Positions 49,101 to 60,215 of a stretch of 64,000 bases of DNA are shown here, piece by piece. The translations under genes were made by a program, and so were the position numbers. A model generated the notes under the pieces. That model was given only the letters and a program-made list of their open reading frames with translations, did no database searches and was not told the DNA's origin. Each line of letters begins with the position of its first letter. The first letter of the stretch is position 1. Origin of the DNA: Progne subis subis (taxonomy: Eukaryota > Chordata > Aves > Passeriformes > Hirundinidae); assembly GCA_022316685.1 (NCBI GenBank), contig JAKJHU010000030.1, positions 19,366,893 to 19,430,892 on the forward strand, in the 5' to 3' direction.

Positions 49101-50814
49101 TGCTTCTAAACATCAGGGCAGCCGCTGCTGCTCTGTCACATCTCACAATAGCTGAGTGACAACGTGGCTCTGACTCCGGGCCACTGTCTTTGACTATCTG
49201 CCGGGAGAGACACAGTCACTGTCCTTCCTTTGTCATTCAGTCCCTGACACGGTGGTGACAAGTGCTGGCCTGGCCTGTCATTCCCTTCACCCTCTGATAA
49301 CAGAATCTGCCACTTCTCAGTGCAGGGTCCGCGCTCCTGCGCCCCAAAGAAGATGTATGTAATGCTGCTGCTGACGTGCTGGTCTGCTTCTGCTGGTTGT
49401 TTTTCTTCTGGATACAAATTTGGATTGACCATGCTTCAAAAAGCACAGAGTTTAAATGCTGCTCTGGGACCAGCACCCAGCTAAAGCCCATAGGATGATG
49501 GTGTCCCCAGGGTGGTGAGAAAGGAACAAAAAATGCTTTTTTTAGGAAGAGTCTCAGGTGACAATGCCAGATTTTAGGGCAGACAATAAGGGATCACACA
49601 TGGAAAGAATTATACGTTCCCTATCTGTGCCAAGGAGCTTTTGGGCAGTGTTACCCTTCCAGAGCCCTCCCAAAACCTGTGCAGGCAGAACACACCACGT
49701 CCCTCCCCACCCTGCTGAACCAACAAAAGCTGCTTCACAGAGGTTCCTAAAGAGAAGTTCTCTCTTTTCCAGATGCTTGGAAGTGGTGGGGATGTTTTTG
49801 ACAGGCACCAGAAAACCTCTTGGCGCTCCCTCCGAGTCTGCCAGCAACTTGCAGCCCCCGCTCCCTGCCAGCGGCAGGGCAGCACACGTTCGATTTGCTC
49901 GGCCAAAATCGCTCCATTGGCCCAATGTGCAATTCCCTGATGGAGCAGGCAGGCACCGGGGCGAGGGGCTGACTCCAGGAAAGGGCTGTGAGCCTTAAAG
50001 GGTTTCCCCACTTCCAGCGCCTTGATCTTCCCGGATTGCAGGGAGAGAGGCAAGTGCAAAACAAGGGTTGAATCGTGGGCAGAGATGCCAGTGCCAGTCC
50101 TTTGTCTCCAGCTCTGTGCCCTCAGAAGAGGCTGCCGTGGGGCATTCCCAGTGTTCAGCCAACACCCTCGGAAAAGGCTCACTGCACGCTGCTTTTATAA
50201 ACACAGGCGACAAAATGTTACCCGAGCATCTTTATCCCCACAGAGACAGGGAATGCTGCTTCCTTTATCCTTCCCTGCTGCAGCGCTGTTACCAATTACA
50301 GTCATTAAAGAAGAACAGCTGGCACTTGCTCGAGTAGAGAGCTCTCTCCAAAGCCCACAGAAGCCGATGAAAAATAGATCTCCTTTCTTTCACTGGATTT
50401 TGGATCAGATTCAGAGAGAACTGATGGTTTAGAAAGCAGGGGGTTGTTATTTTTTTCCCCTCATTCCTTTTTTACTTCTCCATCTCGTGTTTGTGACTAG
50501 GGACCATTTCTTTTTCCAATCTATACAGCAAGTGACAGGAGGTTGGGGCTGCTACCCCCGCCCCTCCATTTTTAGAGGAGATTCTAACTAAAAAACTCCA
50601 CATCAGGGCTGAAACTACTAGAAACTAGAAAGAAAGAAAAAAGAAAGAAAGAGGCAAAACAGCAAAGAGCAGCAGATTTTCAAAGTCCTTTGCTCAGGAT
50701 GCCTTTTCCCATTTAAGTACTTTCACAGCTGTTCCATGCAATGCTCAAAGCTCAATTTGTCTGGTATACAGATATTTCTGAAAGGTAATAAGCAAGTCCT
50801 AGCTAGAATCACAG
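43184..50814. other. Unique non-coding sequence
   Basis: This 7.6-kb stretch has no recognised transposon, exon or RNA gene. Frames at 46056-46277, 46332-46607 and 42907-43284 lack domains. The 49100-50450 part is G+C- and CpG-richer and is listed separately. Confidence 0.55.
49100..50450. other. G+C-richer segment with long overlapping frames on both strands
   Basis: This segment contrasts with the AT-rich surroundings and has clustered CpG dinucleotides, about a dozen between 49800 and 50060. Frames of 146 (49558-49998, plus), 190 (49610-50182, minus) and 136 (50022-50432, plus) codons overlap in opposite directions. None shows a known domain, a signal peptide or a membrane segment. It could be a CpG-rich regulatory region, an unrecognised exon with flanks, or simply a local composition shift. 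Confidence 0.3.
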
Positions 50815-51000
50815 AATCACAGAATTTTTAGGTTGGAAGAGACCTTCAAGATCATTGAGTCCAACCCATGCCCTAACACCTCAACTAGATCATGACACCA
50901 AGTGCCACATCCTGTCTTTTTCTAAACACATATAGGGGTGGTGACTCCACCACCTCCCTGGGCAAGCCATTCCAGTACTTTATCACTCTTTCAAGAGAGT
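50815..51000 (-). mobile_element. CR1 LINE 3' end, minus strand
   Basis: The sequence agaatcacagaatcacagaa, then ggttggaagagaccttcaag and gagtccaacc, continuing through ccacctccctgggcaagcc to tccagtactttatcactctt, is the reverse complement of the last 190 bp of CR1. It is well conserved but 5'-truncated, with no coding capacity. A (ATT)n run and a 47-T tract follow shortly. Confidence 0.93.
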
Positions 51001-51056
51001 CAATTAACATGTAATCTTTGACATTTTGTATCAGCAGCAGCTGGCAAATGAGGTTT

Positions 51057-51076
51057 TATTATTATTATTATTATTT
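51057..51076. repeat. (ATT)n microsatellite
   Basis: About six ATT units, close to the poly-T tract. Confidence 0.85.
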
Positions 51077-51114
51077 ATACAGAATGAAATCTATTGCTTC
51101 AGTGCTTGAAAATT

Positions 51115-51117
<3 letters not shown>

Positions 51118-51164
<47 letters not shown>
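51118..51164. repeat. Poly-T (47 T)
   Basis: A 47-base uninterrupted T run, the longest homopolymer in the window. Its assembled length is likely approximate. Confidence 0.97.
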
Positions 51165-51172
<8 letters not shown>

Positions 51173-52480
51173 TTTTTTCTATATTCATCCAGGATGCTCT
51201 CTTCAAGTCCCATGGTGGGGAAGTGCACTGAGTTTTGCCTCTGAAATTATCAACAAAACCCTTCTTGAGCTCAGGAAGTAACAAATTAATCCAACAATTA
51301 CTGCATTGGGAGATCAAAATTTGGGTTCCTTTCACTTTGTCCTTTTGGGGCCAAATTTTCATTTTCACACCTGTAAGTCTCTGACCAGTGAAGAGGTGGT
51401 GTGTTTGAATGGCCACAGCAGCTGCTGGCACTGCTTTCTGTTAAACTGTTCCCTCCCCTACTGTGCAACAGCAGCTTGATCTGAGATTCCCTGGTGTTAC
51501 CAGAATGAAAATCAGGAGAAATTCAGCTGTTGTTGCTTCACAACGCAAGAAACACCAGGGCAGTGTAAAAGGCTGGGCACCTGAGGCCTGTCCTCACTAT
51601 CCTTCCCAGGCTGCCAAGACACCAGACCCTTCATTTGTAGTGCATTAACACCTTGAGCAGCTCTAGCAGAAAACATGACAGGTGAGGTGCTTTATTGGAC
51701 CATGCAGGTACCTCAGAATTCAACTTGCAGACTGGTTTCTGTGATTTCTCAGATAACTGTGAAAGATTCCAGCTGAGGTTTCAATTGGTACAGCTACAGG
51801 AATATTTAATAATGCTAATTAAATTATTATCACTGCTATGTAATTTCATAATGTGTAATAAAATGGAGCCTGTTAGTTTAAAATATGCACGTAACTAAAT
51901 ATAGCAGTTTCAATAAGCTCCATCTTGCTCACCTGTGTGTATCACTGTTGAATCCCCACCAGTCACAACATGTCTTAGATTCCACATCAATTCAAAAAGC
52001 TATAATTATCTGTCTTTGAAAGACTAATAAGTAAGCAGGATTATATAAAAGGATTAAGCACACACATAAAAATAACATATTAGAAACTGTAGGTGGACTA
52101 ATCTCTGAATCACCTGAGAAGGCTGAAATTTCCCTCTTTTATAGAGCTGCATCTTTTCTACATCTTGTTTAGCTCTGTAGAATGACTGAAATAAGGTGCC
52201 GCCTTGCCCAGCAGAGAGGCTACGAGAATGTTGTCATGAGAGCTCCAGTTCTGGGCACTTCCCTGAAACAGTCACAGCTCTGCAAGGGGTCCTGTCCATC
52301 TGAAGGACATACAAACATAGGTAAATTTCACATCAAGGAATACTTGTGCTCTTTTCTCTTAATAGTTGTGAAAACCAGATAATAGCAACACTCAGAAACA
52401 GTGATTATCATCATTGTGTTAATGACAGTCATGGAAGAAAGGCTCTAGCTAAATGAGCTGTAATGTGGGGACAAATTTTG
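51165..52480. other. Unique non-coding sequence
   Basis: Nothing is recognised. Frames are at most about 110 codons and run into the poly-T tract. Confidence 0.55.
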
Positions 52481-52504
52481 AAAAAAAAAAAAAAAAAAAA
52501 AAAA
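52481..52504. repeat. Poly-A (24 A)
   Basis: A homopolymer run. No retrotransposed gene body is recognised upstream. Confidence 0.93.
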
Positions 52505-53560
52505 TTGAGAGAATCTGAAACCCAAATCCCCAAGAAAGTGATTTACTTCAATGCTGTGTGGACTGTGTAATCCTAAACCAGAGTGGAGTTCAAGCCTGTA
52601 AAGAGAGATTTCTGCCACATGAATATGTTTGGTGCATCCCCAGCATGAAGGCGCTGTGCCCACAGAACCTGTTGCCTTCCCATCAGCAGAATGGCTCCAC
52701 CTCAGGTTCACTTCACAAGATGGTCAATTAAATCAAGCTGATGAAGCAGACAAATGCAGCCAAAGGACAAATTAAGCTGCACAGAATGTCTCATTGCCAA
52801 GGCAGAAATGTAACACAGGGAACAGATGCAGAGGAGCTGTCGGACTCCCAGTGCCAGGAAACGCTCCCAGGAATTAATGGCAATATGGTCTCCATGCTGA
52901 ACAGCAAAGACATGCCATGACACGCATGATCCAAAAACTGCAGCTGATATAAGCAAAAATGAGAGAGAGAGAGAGAGAAATTATTCAAAGAATGGTCCAG
53001 CAGGTAACAGTTTACCATCTTTTATGAAGAGTGCATCAATATAAGAATGTTCCCAATGAGAGAAGAAATTAATTGCAGTCAGTGTTGCTGGTGTATGAGC
53101 AGAAAGGTCACCAAGGGTCTGAAGCAGGAGCTGAACAGATTGAAGTTTGTATTACACAGTGTTAGATGGAAATGCAGAATAATTACTTTTGCAAGCTTGC
53201 AAAGGATTAAACTGATTAAAATGGGATGAATCTAGCTGCAGCCCACTCCATCAGCTGTATGACAGTAATTAATATGCAGATTAGAAAAGGAAGCCCCAAT
53301 TCCAGACATTTACTTTGCACTAAGGCAACATCCTTCTTTCACAGCTTCAGTGACATCTCCGTCTGTACCACAGTAATGGCCAGATGTCTTTCAACGCACA
53401 AAGATATTAATGTACAGATGAAATGAATTTCCAGGCTTTTTTAAAATGCCAAACAACCTTATTTGGGACTATAAACTGAAGTTCTAGTTTCACACTGCAA
53501 ATTTAAAAAGTATTTAGGAGAACAATATTGAATTTACTTACAAACATACAGAATGAGGTT
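52505..53560. other. Unique non-coding sequence
   Basis: No gene or transposon is recognised. A (GA)9 microsatellite at 52961-52978 is listed separately. Confidence 0.55.
52961..52978. repeat. (GA)9 microsatellite
   Basis: Nine perfect GA units. Confidence 0.93.
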
Positions 53561-54042
53561 CATAGAATCATAGATTGGTTTGGGTTTGGAAGTGACCATA
53601 AAAATTATCTAGTTCTAATATTCCTTCCTTGGAGAGGGACAGCTTCCACTATCCCAGGTTGCTCAGAACCCCATCCAGCCTGGTCTTAAAAACATCCAGG
53701 GGTGTGTTCACAGCTTCTCTGTGAACCCTAACCCTAACCCTCTGGGAAGCCTGTGCCAGGCCTTCACCACCCTCACAGGGAAGAATTTTTTTCCTAGCAT
53801 CCAATATAAAATCCCTCACCCTCCAGCTCAAGGTCATTCTCCTTTGTCCTGTCATTCCACGCTCTTTTAAAAAGTCCCTCTCCAGCTTTCTTGTATCACC
53901 TTTAGGAACCTGAACATGCTACAAGATCTCCACAGAAATCTTTTTCAGGCTGACAATCTCCATTCTCTGAGCCTGTGTTCATAGAAAAGGTGTTCCAGCT
54001 CACTGATCATCTCCGTGGACTTTCTCCAACTGGTCCATGAGT
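53561..54042 (-). mobile_element. CR1 LINE 3' region, minus strand, with telomere-like insertion
   Basis: It starts catagaatcatagattgg and continues through CR1 3' phrases (aaccccatccagcctggtc; ctgtgccaggccttcaccac; ctccagctcaaggtcattctc) to gatcatctccgtggactttc and tccatgagtg. This is about 480 bp of the CR1 3' region in reverse. Between 53722 and 53739 there is extra sequence not expected in CR1, containing three AACCCT hexamers. The copy is 5'-truncated and non-coding. Confidence 0.9.
53724..53741. repeat. Interstitial telomeric repeat, three units
   Basis: Three perfect AACCCT units (vertebrate telomere C-strand) lie inside the minus-strand CR1. The pentamer ctctg occurs on both sides (53717-53721 and 53740-53744), consistent with insertion at a staggered break or templated repair. 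Confidence 0.85.
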
Positions 54043-55935
54043 GACAAAGGATGGCAAGAATAACTCAGTATAGGACTGTGACTGCATTTGCACTCAGCAG
54101 ACAACTTTATCATAACTTCACGAGTTTTGCATAGCCAGATGTAAGAGAGAGTTGCAGCTAGGCAGAAATGCTTGATTAGTAGCTGTGCACTTCTGCTGCG
54201 CTGCTATGATGAGCTACTTACTACAGGTAAAAGCTTTAAACTGGTAGAATTTTACACCACCTGGATATGCCTCTTTCTCTGGATTGACTTCTTCAATGCT
54301 CCCCTCCTGCCTGTGGCACCACAACCCCAAGGGCTCTTGGCTCAGACACACCACAGCAGGCTGGGACCTTTGTGGGCCATCACCTGTCTGAAGAGCTGCT
54401 GCAATCTCTGGTTTGTGCCAATCAGACTTGACCTTTGGATGCTGTGGATTGGTCATGCAGCTCTTCAGCAAGTCCTGAGCAACTCTTGTGCATCTGTTTT
54501 CACAGCAGCTTTATCTCCTGTTCCAGGTAATGCAGGAGTTCCCCAGCCACCCACGTGTCAGGAGTGTTCCCCACCCAGATCCCATCTCCATCCACAGGCA
54601 GCTAGAGGCTCATTTAGTGGCAATGAACTCCCAGCCACTGGCAGAGGACAATTAGTTCTGTTGTTCGTCTGCTGATGCTTTATAATCTCTACATATGCAC
54701 AGCTAATTTTGTTTTAACCATACTTGCTGTTGCTCTCAATCTCTAAAACCTCCTGAGAAGTGGTATAATCCCATTGGTTCCCATTTCCATGACACATGCT
54801 CCTAAGCACATTCAATTACTGCGTGCATAATTGCCAGCTCAAACAGGCTCAATTATTAGTTTCTAAATCAGGTATTTAACTAACCCTTCTAAATCACTGG
54901 GAGGGTGATTTAAACACAAATTCATATACCCTTGTGGTGTCAGGCTCAGTGAAATGGTTTGGGTTTGCAGTAAATCACACAGTATCCAAGTCTTAGTGCC
55001 TTCTGTTTTAAAGGCAGGATCTAGAACAAGAAAAATCCTCTAATACACAGAATCCTGTTACATTTCTGACTATGGGGATAAGGCAAACTGCCTTGAGCAG
55101 CAGTAGAAAAATGGACCAACCAAAGCATTCAGCATAACAAAGGAGCACCAAGGGATCTGAAAGCAGAGTGAGAGAGGCAAGGCATTCTTCTGAATATAGA
55201 GCACAAGAGAATAAGCATGAATGTCCAATTCAGATGGACCTGTGCTCCAATGGGGAATATGCAATTAAACGGCAATCTGATTTCATGTTGAGCTGACATA
55301 GGACATCCTGACATCCAAACTAGTAACTTTATTGATGCCCCACAATACTCAGTGTCCTCAAGCCTTTTTGAACCAATGTAAGCATAAAATACAGACTAAC
55401 AGCTGGTGAACAAGGGTGTGAAAAGAGAGAAGAAAGTCAAAACCACAGTTTGTAGCCTAAGAAAAACCACTTTCTCTGCTTTTAGGTGTGGCCAGGAGGA
55501 AAGAAGTCCCAGTGGCTTCCCTATAGAAAATATAAATACAGGATTTGCTGATAGACATTGTTAATTCAAGACAGACAGACTTCTGGTTTGCAATACTACC
55601 AAATCAGACTTTTCAAGAATATCCCTGGTGGGTGGTTTTGCAAGCTGTGTCAATGCTTGCCCTGGTGTCACCCTGGTCCCTGCTAAAGCATCTACAAAGG
55701 CCCCCATTTGGGACTGGACAGTCGTTATATGACAAGATACCTAAAATCAGGGTATCTACAGTTCAGAGCTGGTCCCCGCAGATTCTTAGGCTGAAAATAT
55801 CAACCAAAACCATAACTGCTTGAAAAAGCATAACTGAAATCATATTGCCATCACTCAGCCAGAGTCTGTCCTTTTCTGCTTCCATTCATCTGCCAAGAAA
55901 ATATCAGTTTCCAGAACTTCTTAAACTTCCTGGGG
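54043..55935. other. Unique non-coding sequence
   Basis: A 167-codon plus-strand frame at 54172-54675 and a 92-codon frame at 55545-55823 have no recognisable domain. No repeats are recognised. Confidence 0.55.
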
Positions 55936-55971
55936 TTTTTTTTTTGTTGTTGTTGTTGTTGTTTTTTTTTT
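55936..55971. repeat. Poly-T / (GTT)n tract
   Basis: T runs flank about six GTT units. Confidence 0.9.
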
Positions 55972-56295
55972 CCAAGAGGAAAAACAACATGAAGCTACCC
56001 AGCTTCTCTTGGCTGTGTCACAGATTTACAGCTACCCTCTACTCTAATTCTCCACTTATGCACATGAAAAAAACCCTGTATTTTAAGAACTTATATCAAT
56101 CCCACCTACTTGGAGGTAAGAGAGATTAAGACCTTTGGGGTGAGGATATTTTTTTAATTTTGAAATCTATTACATACAAATAGTAAATAAAAAGGCCAGA
56201 AAGTGACATAGTAAAATCTTTTTTTGTAAATGATTGTCAGAGTTTCTGTTACACTTGGCTTTCTTCTGTAACAGTTTTTAATGTGATGGTTAAAG

Positions 56296-56402
56296 AAAAC
56301 CATACCAAACCAACCAAGCAACCAAAACAAAAACAAACAAACAAAAAACCCAAACAAAAACTACAAACAAACAAACCCAAAAACCCAAAACCAAACCAAA
56401 CC
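56296..56402. repeat. A/C-rich low-complexity (CAAA)n-type tract
   Basis: About 107 bp of CAAA, CCAAA and CAAAA words. On the minus strand it gives a spurious Phe/Leu/Val/Trp-rich frame. Confidence 0.88.
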
Positions 56403-57331
56403 AGTAAAACCCCCAGAAAACCTCAAACCTTTAATAAGCTTTACTCATAGTGCATCTTGCATCCTCCTTAGTAAAAAATACCATGGAATAGATTCCATGC
56501 TGAGTCCATGTTTTAAGTAAGACTCAAGAAATATCAGGTTCACTCAAAAGTAATAGCAACTTTACACAAAAGTCTAAGGCTTACTCACTCTTCTTGTTTT
56601 CCTCACTTTCCACGAGGCTGTGGAGAGGCTCTGTAGTTAAGAGCATCACATGAAAAGCTGGAAGTTCTGGTGCAGCTTCAGGTAAAGTAAAATAAAAATA
56701 TCATTAGACTAATCCCCCAAAAATGTAACACAAACATTTTGGCAGTCCCTTTATTTTCTGCTAAATTACATGGAAATTTACATTTTCTGTCAGCTTGTTG
56801 ATTTGGTTATTTTTTCATTCTTACCCAGGAAAATTAAAGCATGAGGGTGGCGAAGTGCACCTTCTACAGCTTTGTCCACGTTTTCAGTTTAAACACAGCT
56901 TAAAAGGCAGAGAGAGAACTACAGCTGGCCACATTTCTAATGCAGATGCATTATATTAACAAAGAACTTTTGCCAGAAAAAAAAATACTCTATTCAGGCA
57001 AGCGGGAAAAGAATTTATTCTAAATAAATACATTCAAGTACTACAAAATTAAATCAGAGAGTCAGGATTAGTCCCAGCATTAGCCATACCAGTGTAAGGA
57101 GTTTTATCCTGTCACCATGATTCTCTTTTCCAAAGCCATAAATTCCATACTTGTTGACATCAGTGAAGTCCCCAAAATGTTCATGACCAGCTGTTTCCTT
57201 GAGCTTGCCCAAGCCCTCTGTGAGCAGAAGGCTCAGATGAAACTCCTCAACATTCTTCAAGTGAAGTGCAAGGGATTAAGTAAATGTTCCAGTTCCCTTG
57301 GGATCTAGTAGGAAGCTCTCACACAACCTCT
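56403..57331. other. AT-rich unique non-coding sequence
   Basis: Nothing is recognised. Frames are under 70 codons. Confidence 0.55.
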
Positions 57332-58303
57332 TGTTCTGGTTTGGCCCTCACTGGACACCAGGTGCCCCCCAAAGCTGTTCTGTCACTTCCCCTCCTATCT
57401 GGACAAGGGAGAGAAAACATAACAAAAGGGTCACTGAGTTGAAACAAAGGCAGGTAGAGATCACTCACCACTTACTGTCACAGGTAAAACAGACCAAACT
57501 AGGGGAAATTACTTGAATTTCTTACTATGGGTAATGAGAAGTAAAGCAAAATGCTTTTGCCCTCATGTCTCCCTCCTTGCTGGGCTCCACCTCGTCCCCC
57601 TCAGGGTGCAGGGATGGGGAATGGGGGCTGAGGTCAGTTCATCACATGTTGTTTTGTCTCTGCTGCTGCTTGCTTCTCCAGCTCAGCTCCAGCACAGGGT
57701 CCCTCCCACGGGAAACTCCTCCATGGACTTCTGCAACCTGAGTCCCACCCATGGGCTGCAGCTCTGCAGAAACTGCTCCACCGTAGGCTCCTCTCCACAG
57801 GGACACAAGTCCTGCCAGGACCCCTCTAGGCATGGGCTTCCCATGAGGTCACAGCCTCCTTTGTGCATCTCCCTGCTCTGGGGTGGGTCTCCTCCATGGG
57901 CTGCAGGTTCATCTCTGCTCCCCCATGGACCTCCCTGGCCTGCAGAGGCACAGCTGCCTCACCATGGACTGCACCAGGAGAATCTCAGCTCTGGCATCTG
58001 CAGCATCTCCTCCCTCTCCTTCTTCACTGACCTTGGTGCCTGCAGAGGTTTCTCTTACATATTCTTACTCTTTCTGCCTGCAGTTCCTTCTGCACAGAAA
58101 CTTTTCTTTCCCTTTATTAAATACATAATGCCAGAGGAGTTACAACCATCCCTGCTGGGCTCAGCCTTGGCCAGTGGCAGGTCTCTCTTGGAGCTGGGTG
58201 GCACTGGCTCTGTCAGATACGGGGAGAAATTTCTGGCAGCTTCTCACAGAAGCCAAATTTTTGCCCCCTTGCTACCAAAACTAGGCCAAGCAAACCCAAC
58301 ACA
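57332..58303 (-). mobile_element. ERVL-like LTR, apparently full length, minus strand
   Basis: A 972-bp element with plus-strand edges tgttctggtttgg and aacccaacaca, giving TG...CA on either strand. Diagnostic avian LTR phrases include gatcactcaccacttactgtc, gggctgaggtcagttcatc, repeated (t/c)catgggctgcag words, cttcttcactgaccttggtg and ctcagccttggccagtggc. Orientation is assigned from the truncated relative at 42800-43183, where the polyadenylation signal reads on the plus strand; this one is the reverse complement. No 5-bp target duplication is evident (cctct against cccat). The 271-codon frame at 57513-58328 is a by-product of low stop density and not a gene. Confidence 0.82.
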
Positions 58304-60102
58304 CCCATTCTGCTGGCAAAGCTATTGAGTCAACGCTGGCCGATGGAGAGAGCAGCTCTTGAGGACCACACAGTCCTGGTGAACTTCGAGGTTCAGAAGT
58401 AGACAACATTTCTCTGGCACTTCAGTAAATAATTTTTGTAGCTTCACGTGTTCTGACCTCACAAAACAGCACAGTTACACCGTGAAAACTTGTAAGTGCT
58501 ACAACTGGTAGTAAAAAGCTCTTGTGCTGTGGCACCACCCAGGAGTCCAAGTCAACACCCAGCTCATGGGAATCACTTGAACAGAAATGGAAAACAGCTC
58601 TGCGTGAACTGGACTACACTCAAAATAGCAAGACTTCATGTGCAATTCATTTAAGGTTTGAAAATGCAACCTGAACAGCTAAACTCAAATTCTAAATAGA
58701 ATGTCACTATCTAGACAAACTCTGTGGCAAGTGAAGGGTGGTTGTTTCTGCTGGAGAAACTGATTGGCTTTTGACCTAGAGGTAGGAGATATGCACAAAG
58801 CATAGAGATTTTCTGATTTGGACCTTTTTTATCATATCTTAGAGATATGATAAAGAGAATTAGAGAATTAGAATTCTCTCACTCATTCAGTCACCATTCA
58901 AGGAAAGGACTATTTGCCTAATACTGTCTGAACATGTATTTGAACAAGGTATCCACACCTAAAAGATCCTGTACTCTACTTTTAATACCTGAGGCCCATT
59001 CAGCTCCCAGAAAGTGTTTTCACTCCTAATGGTAGTAGCAAAATAAATGCTATAAAGGCTAATCAAATAGGGGAACCATTTCCAGAACAAAGTGTAAAAA
59101 CATTGACTGACTCTGAAATCCACTATGATATTTTAGCCTTTATTTCACCGCTTGCCCATAAAGAATATTACCACTGTGGAGCTCCTGTGGTCTCATTCTC
59201 ATATATCTTTATGTGTTCCTGTAAAATACACTTGCAGTGTGTTTCATTTGGGTGCACAACACAAAATGATCCCTTATTTTCCAGAAGATAACATTCCTTG
59301 AACTGAAGAAAAACCCATAGCAAGGCTTGCTCTATAAATTCCCAATGTTTGTTTTCATTCCAAGACAGTGAAGACTTTTTGATCCCTTTTAATTTACCTG
59401 GGCTGATTGTTACTTCCACTTTTCAGGAAAATTTGCAACATTTCAAAAACCAGGAAGAACTCTGTGCAACATATTGACTGTGATTTCTCTCTTTATCCTC
59501 CTTTATCAAAAAGTCTGTAAAAAATACTTTTATAGGGAATAAAAAGTTCATTTATAGTGTTGTCAGAGATATTTATTTTGTTTTTCTACTTTACAGGCAG
59601 CCACTACTCACTTCAAGCCTCACATTGAACTTTTTATGAAGAATATGTGACATAAGGAAATGTAAGTGATGATTTTGGTCTTATTTAACATCCTGTCAAT
59701 GCCCATCCCATCAATTCCTTCAGAGTGAGCTCTGACAAGCATCCTTGTTAGGTGTGGTTCTGAATATAAAAAAGGTCTTTTGTCACTTTGTTCTCTTTTG
59801 CTGTCGTTAAATATCCAGAAATGAGGAGTCAGAGAAACCTTTGAGGTCAGCTGCCCTGTTCTTCCCACTGGGCTCATTCCTAATGTCTGGCTGTATTTTA
59901 CTCAGTGCAAAAACAGAGTAACTCAAGATGAGCTTTAGGTACTACCTTCTAGGCTAATAGATCTTCCCAACAGGATGTTAATTCTGTTATTTGACCTAAT
60001 ATTTCTTTTCCTTGACAATTCTGTTCCATGGTATTTTTTCACACTGAGCTCTGTTCCTTCCCCTCTGGTGAAATCCTTAAATATTGCTCATCAGAATACT
60101 TC
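58304..60102. other. AT-rich unique non-coding sequence
   Basis: It contains two adjacent hairpins at 58828-58879, listed separately. No gene is recognised. Confidence 0.55.
58828..58879. repeat. Two adjacent inverted repeats
   Basis: The first is a perfect 12-bp inverted repeat, tttatcatatct (58828-58839) and agatatgataaa (58843-58854), with a 3-nt loop. The second is an 8-bp inverted repeat, agagaatt (58862-58869) and aattctct (58872-58879), with a 2-nt loop. Either could form a short hairpin. There is no sign of a terminator or a known RNA. Confidence 0.85.
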
Positions 60103-60215
60103 ATGGAATCCCAGAATGGGTCAGGTTGGAAAAGACCACATTGGGTCACCTGGTCCAACCTCTCAGCTCCAGAAGGGTCATCTCAGAGCACATGGCATGG
60201 AATTGCAACCAGGCA
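60103..60215 (-). mobile_element. CR1 LINE 3' end, minus strand
   Basis: The sequence catggaatcccagaatgggt continues with caggttggaaaagaccacat and ggtccaacctctcagctcc, and reaches atctcagagcacatggcatg. This is the reverse complement of the 3' end of a CR1 subfamily with a ggaatccc-type tail. It is truncated and non-coding. Short frames crossing it are accidental. Confidence 0.92.

Noticed and set aside
49610..50182. 190-codon minus-strand frame as a gene
   Set aside because: Overlapped by long frames on the opposite strand in a G+C-richer segment, with no domain. Kept only as a composition anomaly.
51118..51164. Poly-T as the tail of a processed pseudogene
   Set aside because: No coding or mRNA-like sequence lies next to it on the minus strand. 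The neighbouring CR1 ends in octamers, not poly-A, so the two are separate.
53724..53741. A chromosome end
   Set aside because: Only three hexamers, embedded in a CR1 with continuing unique sequence on both sides.
54172..54675. 167-codon plus-strand frame
   Set aside because: No recognisable family or domain and no exon-like boundaries that could be defended.
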